From contig NZ_BMPP01000025.1 in assembly GCF_014647655.1 (NCBI RefSeq), forward strand, positions 1 to 28,457: 28,457 nt of DNA. Reading direction: 5' to 3'. This stretch comes from Deinococcus malanensis. Lineage in GTDB: Bacteria; Deinococcota; Deinococci; Deinococcales; Deinococcaceae. The notes below the pieces were generated by a model. That model was not told the origin of the DNA, did not search any database, and worked only from the letters and a program-made list of their open reading frames with translations. Below, in pieces: positions 23,463 through 28,457 of this stretch. Numbering within the stretch: the first letter of the stretch is position 1; each line of letters begins with the position of its first letter. The translations under genes and the position numbers were made by a program.

Positions 23463-23885
23463 CTACTCTTCTGCTTCGGCAAGGCGCGCATGCCAGAAAC
23501 CCAGCGTGTCCTGCACCACCCTGGTGTACTCGTCGAGCCCGGTGGGTTTGGTGATGTAGGCGGTGGCACCAGCCTGAATGCTTTTCTTCGCATCTGCCTC
23601 GGCGGTGGACCCGCTGAACACCAGAACCGGCAGGTCCCGAAAGGCAGGGTCCTGCCGAACTTCGGCCAGCACTTCGACAGCACTCTTGCGGGGTGTGTTG
23701 CCGTCAAGCAGCATCAGTTGTGGCCGGGAGGCATGCTCATATGGCGGCTGACGCTTCAGATATGCCAGGGCGTCGACCCCGTCCGGAACGACCTGCAGCG
23801 AAAGGTCCGGCAGAAAGTCCTCCAGGGCCAGTTCCATAAGCATGACGTCCGCCTGGTTGTCTTCGACCATCAGTACGTTAAACAC
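23463..23885 (-). CDS. Single-domain response regulator (Rcp1-like receiver)
   Basis: A 140-aa receiver, numbering from GTG 23885. Acidic pair E8/D9 in VLMVEDNQAD, phospho-acceptor D61 in LMLLDGNTPRKS, S91 in VLVFSGS, K113 in YITKPTG. The segment after the acceptor reads GNTP where the family usually has LNLP or INMP. There is no output domain. Several in-frame starts exist (upstream ATGs at 23945 and 23942, GTG at 23891); GTG 23885 gives the family N terminus FNVLMVEDN and has GAGGG about 6 bases before it. It is transcribed in the same direction as, and 156 bases behind, the 814-aa kinase, so it is probably that kinase's partner. It also lies beside the 3' end of the 1423-aa kinase and could serve both. 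Confidence 0.9.
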   Translation of the reverse strand: MFNVLMVEDNQADVMLMELALEDFLPDLSLQVVPDGVDALAYLKRQPPYEHASRPQLMLLDGNTPRKSAVEVLAEVRQDPAFRDLPVLVFSGSTAEADAKKSIQAGATAYITKPTGLDEYTRVVQDTLGFWHARLAEAEE

Positions 23886-24041
23886 GGCCACCCTCGAATA
23901 GGGATGGAGTAGCCAGGAGAATCGGGTTGACGGCGGTGCCATCACGATGGGGTAACAGGAAGACGGGATTTTGCGTGATAGACCGTGACATGGGGACCTC
24001 GGGGAAAAGTCTTGATTTGGGAGTGGCCGTATTCTGGACTG

Positions 24042-26486
24042 CTAGCGTTTCGGAAGTGTGAATCCGAAGGTGGCACCCTGTCCGGGCGAGCCGGTGGCCA
24101 TCACTTGGCCTCCGTGCCGGTGAATGATGCGGCGCACGTTCGCCAGTCCGACACCGACTCCCTCAAATTCGTCGTGCCGGTGCAGCCGCTGGAACACCGA
24201 GAACAGTTTGTTGCTGTAGCGCGGGTCGAATCCGGCTCCGTTATCGTTGACGAAGACAGCCCAGTCGCGCTCCCGCTCCTGTGCCCAGATCTCAATGACG
24301 GCCTCATCCCTGGTCCGGCTGTATTTCAGGGCGTTCGACAGCAGGTTTTCCATCACCTGATGAAGGGTATCTTCGTCGCCCATCACCTGCGGCAGGTTCC
24401 GGACCTGCCATTGCACTTTTCGCTCGACCAGATCCGGCTGCAACTCCCGTCTCACACGTTCCACCAGAGTGCCAAGGTCCACGGGTGTGAGCCGCAGAGG
24501 CAGCCGTGAGGTGCGCGACAGGTCCAGCATTGCGTCGATCAGGGTATTCATGCGGTGTGCAGCGTCATCGATGACCGTGAGGTAACGCGCTGCTTTCGGA
24601 TCTGTGTATTCGGCCAGCTGCTTGCGCAGCAGGGTGTTGAAGCTGATGATGTGCCGCACCGGGGTTCGGAGGTCGTGGCTGACGCTGTAGGCGAAGGCTT
24701 CAAGTTCCTCGTTCGCGGCTTCGAGCTTGCGGCGTTCCTCGGCGAGGTGGACGACTCCCTGAGCGCTTTCCAGCGCCAGGCCCAGACTATGAACGGTGGT
24801 CGTCAGGACGGCCTTGTCCGCCGCACTCCAGGACCGGGGTTCGAAAAGGGCCACGTTGAAAATACCGTGGACCTTCCCGTTGACCATCACCGGGAGTGTG
24901 GCAACGGTATGGGGGTGCTGTGCCAATTCGGCGACAACGTCCTGATCGGGGTCATAGCGCTCCTGGAACCAGGGGGTTTTCGTCTCACAGGGGATATCCA
25001 GCGTGGGAGTCCGGCCCACCGGAAAACCGGCCTCGACGGCGGCCTGAAGCTGGCCGGACCCGACATTTCCAACCAGGGCCGCGGCGTTCCACCGGCCACC
25101 GTGGTGCTGGTAAAAGACCGCGTATCCACCCGGCAACAAGGAGAGAACCAGCTCCATTGACCGGCTCAGCAGGGCGTTTGGCTCGGTTTGCAGGGTGAGG
25201 TCATGGGTCAACTCGGCAAAGCCTTCGAGTGCCCGGCTGCGTGCCTCCAGCTCATTGCGCTGATCGAGCATCCGCTGTGCTATCTCCGCACGTTCCAGCG
25301 CCAGGGTCAGGCTTCTGCCTACCGAACGGAACACGGCCCGTTCCCGTTCGCTGAGCTCTCCGTCCCGCCGGGTGCCCATCGTCAGGAGCCCCATGGGCCT
25401 GTCATCCACAACGCACGGATAGAAGGCCGCGGCGCCGTAGTCCTCCGTCCGCGCGGCACCCTGGACCTCGGCGTCCCACCCCGCCACGAAGACCGGTTCA
25501 TGGGTTGCCAGGGCTTGCGCATAGCCGGGCGCCGTGACCGGAATGCCTGCAGTCAGAACGGCCACCAGTTCGGGGGCCAGGTCATCGGACCAGACCTGGC
25601 ACTTCCAGAAACTGTCCTCCAGTGTGGAATAAGCGACCGTCACGTCGCCCAGTGTGGCCTCCAGGACGTCGACGGCGTGGCGTGCGAGCACCAGGACGTC
25701 GGTGGTCGTACTGGAGATCTTGCTGAACGCGACAAAGGCGTCCAGGGCTGAAATGGCCTCCTGCGCGGCTTTTGCCGCCGTGATGTCCCGTGACACGACG
25801 CTGAGCTGATTGACCTCGCCCTGCTTGTCGTACAGCGGAGACATGGTGATTTCCCACCACTTCGGTGTGCCCTTGAACGTTGCCCGGGCCGCTTCAATCA
25901 CGGTTCGTTCGCCCCGCCGGGCCCGCTCAAGCGCCGCTTCCACTCTGCCCCGGGTGGGACCGTCCCAGAAGTCGAGCCACAGCACGTTCCGGCACGCGTC
26001 GAAATTGTCGATCTCCATGGTGGCCATGCCGCCTGCGTTCATAGAAAGCAGCCGGCTGTCCAGGTCAAGCACCTTGATACAGCTGGTGCTCGCGTCCATC
26101 ATGCTTTGAAGCTGAGCCCGGTGCTGACGCTCCTGTACGAGGTCGTCGATGTTCACGGCTGTGAACAGCCAGACAGACGCTCCGTCCACCGCCGAGGGTT
26201 GCAGCCGCCCGGTCACACGAAACCACCCCGGTCCCTTCCTTAAACTCTGGAACTGAAGCTCCAGCTCGAATGGGACACGCTGGGCCAGTCTGGAGGACAC
26301 CCCCCGCTGCTGCTCAGGCGTCAACAGGTCCATCAGATCCGGATTTCTCCCCGCGTGGTCCCAGGTCGCAAGCGCCTGCCAGGCCTGATTGCCCCACAGG
26401 CTCCGGCCCTGCGCGTCAGCCGTGCAGGCCGGATGGGGAAAGACATCAGAAAGAAGGGCCGCTTCTTCAGCGGGATGATGGAGCAT
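24042..26486 (-). CDS. PAS/GAF sensor histidine kinase
   Basis: An 814-aa soluble kinase. Domains: PAS 10-120 (VFPHPACTADAQGRSLWGNQ), PAS 125-240 (conserved PLYDKQGEVNQLSVVSRDIT end), GAF 250-400, GAF 420-580, coiled coil 580-598 (AEERRKLEAANEELEAF), HisKA with H604 in YSVSHDLRTPVRH, and HATPase 715-814 with N box ENLLSNALKYS, G1 NDNGAGFD and G2 GVGVGLANVRRI. It has no membrane helix. Its first GAF domain is clearly homologous to the GAF at 890-1040 of the neighbouring 1423-aa kinase (shared ALDAFV.F, AVDVL.AT, VFRSVGRS/IFRAVGRS). The start ATG 26486 has TATGCT 5 bases upstream, so it is leaderless. The receiver gene follows on the same strand. Confidence 0.93.
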   Translation of the reverse strand: MLHHPAEEAALLSDVFPHPACTADAQGRSLWGNQAWQALATWDHAGRNPDLMDLLTPEQQRGVSSRLAQRVPFELELQFQSLRKGPGWFRVTGRLQPSAVDGASVWLFTAVNIDDLVQERQHRAQLQSMMDASTSCIKVLDLDSRLLSMNAGGMATMEIDNFDACRNVLWLDFWDGPTRGRVEAALERARRGERTVIEAARATFKGTPKWWEITMSPLYDKQGEVNQLSVVSRDITAAKAAQEAISALDAFVAFSKISSTTTDVLVLARHAVDVLEATLGDVTVAYSTLEDSFWKCQVWSDDLAPELVAVLTAGIPVTAPGYAQALATHEPVFVAGWDAEVQGAARTEDYGAAAFYPCVVDDRPMGLLTMGTRRDGELSERERAVFRSVGRSLTLALERAEIAQRMLDQRNELEARSRALEGFAELTHDLTLQTEPNALLSRSMELVLSLLPGGYAVFYQHHGGRWNAAALVGNVGSGQLQAAVEAGFPVGRTPTLDIPCETKTPWFQERYDPDQDVVAELAQHPHTVATLPVMVNGKVHGIFNVALFEPRSWSAADKAVLTTTVHSLGLALESAQGVVHLAEERRKLEAANEELEAFAYSVSHDLRTPVRHIISFNTLLRKQLAEYTDPKAARYLTVIDDAAHRMNTLIDAMLDLSRTSRLPLRLTPVDLGTLVERVRRELQPDLVERKVQWQVRNLPQVMGDEDTLHQVMENLLSNALKYSRTRDEAVIEIWAQERERDWAVFVNDNGAGFDPRYSNKLFSVFQRLHRHDEFEGVGVGLANVRRIIHRHGGQVMATGSPGQGATFGFTLPKR

Positions 26487-26491
26487 AGGTC

Positions 26492-26497
26492 AGCATA
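26492..26497 (-). promoter_or_regulatory. -10 box TATGCT of the leaderless kinase transcript
   Basis: On the minus strand TATGCT (TANNNT) is followed by GACCT and the ATG at 26486, a 5-base spacing. No Shine-Dalgarno sequence is present. Confidence 0.5.
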
Positions 26498-26910
26498 GGG
26501 TTCTTGCGCCCCGAAGTCGTTTTTCCAGCTGTTCACATCACCGTCATAAAGAGTTAAGGACCCTGCGGCGTGCAGCAATGTGCTTGCTCAGGCCCCTTTC
26601 CAGCCAGGACCGTTGCTGCGCATTTCAGGTAGAGGGGCCAGAGCGGTCAATGCGGTGCCTCATCACACCGGTGGTTAAGCCCCCACCATGAGATCGGCTT
26701 GGACACCATGTGAAGGACCCCCAATCGGGTGGCAGATGTAAGAAATCCAATGAGAGGATCTTTATGACAGGGCGTGAAAGATCAACGTAATCTTCATGAA
26801 ACTAGTCTTCATGGAAAGGGTGGATCCAGCGCAGCCACCAAAGACCCCGCCTGACCAGAAGCGTCCCAGACGGCGTGCACGGCAGTTCGAGGCGGTCCCC
26901 ATGGAGCCTA
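26498..26910. other. Divergent intergenic region with a candidate promoter and a triplicated short repeat
   Basis: Between the divergent kinase and lipoprotein genes. A candidate promoter for the lipoprotein is ATGACA (26764-26769) with TAATCT (26788-26793), 18 bases apart, placing the start near 26799 and leaving a leader of about 110 bases. TCTT(T/C)ATG appears three times: at 26759, 26791 and 26805. No gene is recognised; a 68-codon frame from 26796 overlaps the lipoprotein start region without protein character. Confidence 0.4.
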
Positions 26911-28457
26911 ATGAACACACCACACCTGAAGTCCCTCGCTGCCGCCGCCCTCTCCCTGAGCCTCACCCTCGCCGCCTGTGGCTCCACCCCCGCACCCACT
27001 GAGACCCCCACCGCCACGCCCACAGCCAGCAGCGAGCAGGCCTGGGTCTCCGGCGAAACCGGCCTGGCCTCGCAGTCGATTGCCGCCGGTACCAACAACC
27101 TGACCCGCGTTCCCTGGACCAGTGCCACCAACGGCTGGGGCCCGATCGAGATTGACCGTTCCAATGGAGAGCAGGCAGCCGGTGACGGCCGGACACTGAC
27201 CCTGCAGGGCAAGACGTACACCAGCGGCTTCGGCACCAACGCCGCGTCGAGCATGACCTTCGACCTCGGCGGGCGCTGCGCGACCTTTACCACCGGCATG
27301 GGGATCGATGACGAGGTCGGCAACGCCGGCAGCGTGGTGTTCCAGATCTACGCCGACGGAACGCTGCTGTATGACTCCGGCCGCATGACTGGCAAGAGCC
27401 AGACCAAGAACGCCAGCGTGTCGGTGAGCGGCAAGAAGCTGCTGCGTCTGGTGGTGACCGACGCTGGTGACGGCCCGACTTCTGACCATGCTGACTGGGT
27501 GTCGCCCACCCTGCTGAGCTGCACCGCCACCACGACAGTGTCGGCCCCCGCACCTTCGGTCAGCGCCGTCAGCGTCACGCCGGACGCCGCGACTGTGGCC
27601 ACCGGCGCCACGGCCCAGCTGCAGGCCAGCGTGTCTGCCAGTGGCGGGGCGAGCACGGCCGTGACCTGGACGACGAGTGCGGCAGGCGTCGCCACCGTGA
27701 GCAGCACCGGACTCGTTACCGCTGTGGCGGCCGGCAGTGCGACCATCACCGCCACCAGCGTCGCGGACTCCACCAAGAAGGCCAGCGCGACCATCACGGT
27801 GAGCGCGCCAGCGCTCACCGTGGCCCCCGAGCGCTTCCTGAGCGAGCTGCCCTGGACGAGCAGCACCAACGCCTGGGGTCCGGTGGAGCGCGACATGTCC
27901 AACGGTGAGGACCTGGCCGGCGATGGCCGCACCCTGACGCTGCAGGGGGTCACCCATGCCAAAGGTCTGGGCGTGCACGCCGGCTCGACGATCGTCTACC
28001 CGCTGGACGGCACCTACTCGAGTTTCAAGGCGGACGTCGGTCTGGACGACGAGGTGGGCGCTCAGGGCAACGCCAGCTTCCAGGTGTGGGTTGATGGCAC
28101 GCTGCGCTTCGACTCCGGCGAGATGACCGGGGACAGCGCCACACAGAAGCCGTTCGTGGATATCCGGGGCGCACGCGAGCTCAAGCTGGTGGTCAATGCT
28201 GGCACCACCCCCGACTTCGACCACGCCGACTGGGCGGGTGCCCGCCTGAGCACCGAACTGGCGCCGGCACCCACGCCGACCCTCGCCCCTGCGCCTTCGA
28301 CTGGAACCACCACCTACAGTGGGCCGTTGGTGATCAGCAAGGGCGGAACCTATAGCGGCAACTGGGAAAGCCCCGACACCGGTCCAGCCGTGAGCATCCA
28401 GACGACCGAGCCGGTGATCATCGAGAACGCGAACATCCGCGGCAAGGGCGTCCTGAT
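26911..28457 (+). CDS. Lipoprotein with two NPCBM domains, a Big2 domain and a beta-helix-like region (3' end beyond window)
   Basis: No stop codon occurs in 515 codons, so the gene continues past the window. ATG 26911 has GGAG 4 bases upstream. The signal peptide ends in LTLAAC (lipid Cys23), then a Thr/Pro-rich linker. NPCBM domain 1 spans about 60-206 (WGPIEIDRSNGE, GDGRTLTLQGKTYTSGFGTN, DDEVGNAGSVVFQIYADGTLL). A Big2 Ig-like domain spans about 210-295 (VTPDAATVATGATAQL, GLVTAVAAGSATITAT). NPCBM domain 2 spans about 305-450 and repeats domain 1 closely (WGPVERDMSNGED, GDGRTLTLQGVTHAKGLGVH). Then a Pro/Thr linker and the start of what looks like a right-handed beta-helix (ISKGGTYSGNWES, VIIENANIRG). 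NPCBM domains bind carbohydrate. It is probably a surface polysaccharide-binding or -degrading lipoprotein. The catalytic part, if any, is not visible. Confidence 0.88.
   Translation, partial: MNTPHLKSLAAAALSLSLTLAACGSTPAPTETPTATPTASSEQAWVSGETGLASQSIAAGTNNLTRVPWTSATNGWGPIEIDRSNGEQAAGDGRTLTLQGKTYTSGFGTNAASSMTFDLGGRCATFTTGMGIDDEVGNAGSVVFQIYADGTLLYDSGRMTGKSQTKNASVSVSGKKLLRLVVTDAGDGPTSDHADWVSPTLLSCTATTTVSAPAPSVSAVSVTPDAATVATGATAQLQASVSASGGASTAVTWTTSAAGVATVSSTGLVTAVAAGSATITATSVADSTKKASATITVSAPALTVAPERFLSELPWTSSTNAWGPVERDMSNGEDLAGDGRTLTLQGVTHAKGLGVHAGSTIVYPLDGTYSSFKADVGLDDEVGAQGNASFQVWVDGTLRFDSGEMTGDSATQKPFVDIRGARELKLVVNAGTTPDFDHADWAGARLSTELAPAPTPTLAPAPSTGTTTYSGPLVISKGGTYSGNWESPDTGPAVSIQTTEPVIIENANIRGKGVL

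Noticed and set aside
26759..26812. Radiation/desiccation response motif upstream of the lipoprotein
   Set aside because: TTATGACA looks like one half of the known deinococcal motif, but the second half (CATAA at proper spacing) is missing.
26908..28224. 438-codon minus-strand ORF opposite the NPCBM lipoprotein
   Set aside because: Antisense shadow of a high-GC coding region. Composition is Gly/Ala/His-rich without any domain, while the plus strand encodes clear domains throughout.

Overview
The window is GC-rich bacterial DNA that most likely comes from a Deinococcus. It opens inside a 5S rRNA whose sequence fits the deinococcal form. Many genes start directly behind a TANNNT -10 box, with 5 to 9 bases between box and start codon. 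This is the leaderless-transcript arrangement known to be common in deinococci. The proteins (RpoD, DtxR/MntR-type regulator, Mn/Zn ABC transporter, GAF/PAS histidine kinases, YceI) fit that assignment, but the genus call is an inference.

Layout. 1-161: 3' part of 5S rRNA and a strong intrinsic terminator. 347-1234: lipoprotein endonuclease of the DRGH (NUC1-like) family. 1235-2316: no intact gene, but on the minus strand an RNA resembling a GEMM-I (c-di-GMP) aptamer lies upstream of a frame-broken GH16 glucanase remnant. 2317-5003: small secreted protein of unknown function, stand-alone 5' nuclease, M42 metallopeptidase. 5182-5994 (minus): GNAT acetyltransferase. 6287-10453: family B DNA polymerase, single-domain response regulator, RpoD-type sigma factor. 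10962-11657 (minus): GntR/UTRA regulator. 11905-16108: metal-uptake operon (binding protein, ATPase, two permeases, MntR-like repressor) with a perfect palindromic operator abutting the first start codon. 16391-18396: DoxX-like membrane protein, then YceI with a small membrane protein. 18923-26486: two large hybrid PAS/GAF histidine kinases converging on a single-domain response regulator. 26911 to the end: NPCBM-Big2-NPCBM lipoprotein that enters a beta-helix-like region and runs off the window.

How parts work together. The metal operon appears self-regulated: its last gene encodes a DtxR-family repressor and the operator overlaps the likely -10 and start. The second permease carries an extra cytosolic winged-helix-like tail, the most unusual protein architecture here. 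The two kinases share a homologous GAF domain and flank an output-less receiver, suggesting one phosphorelay module. The 5' nuclease and the sigma factor each appear to be preceded by a 12-codon leader ORF whose stop overlaps their start codon.

All calls rest on reading motifs and frames by eye. No database search was run.
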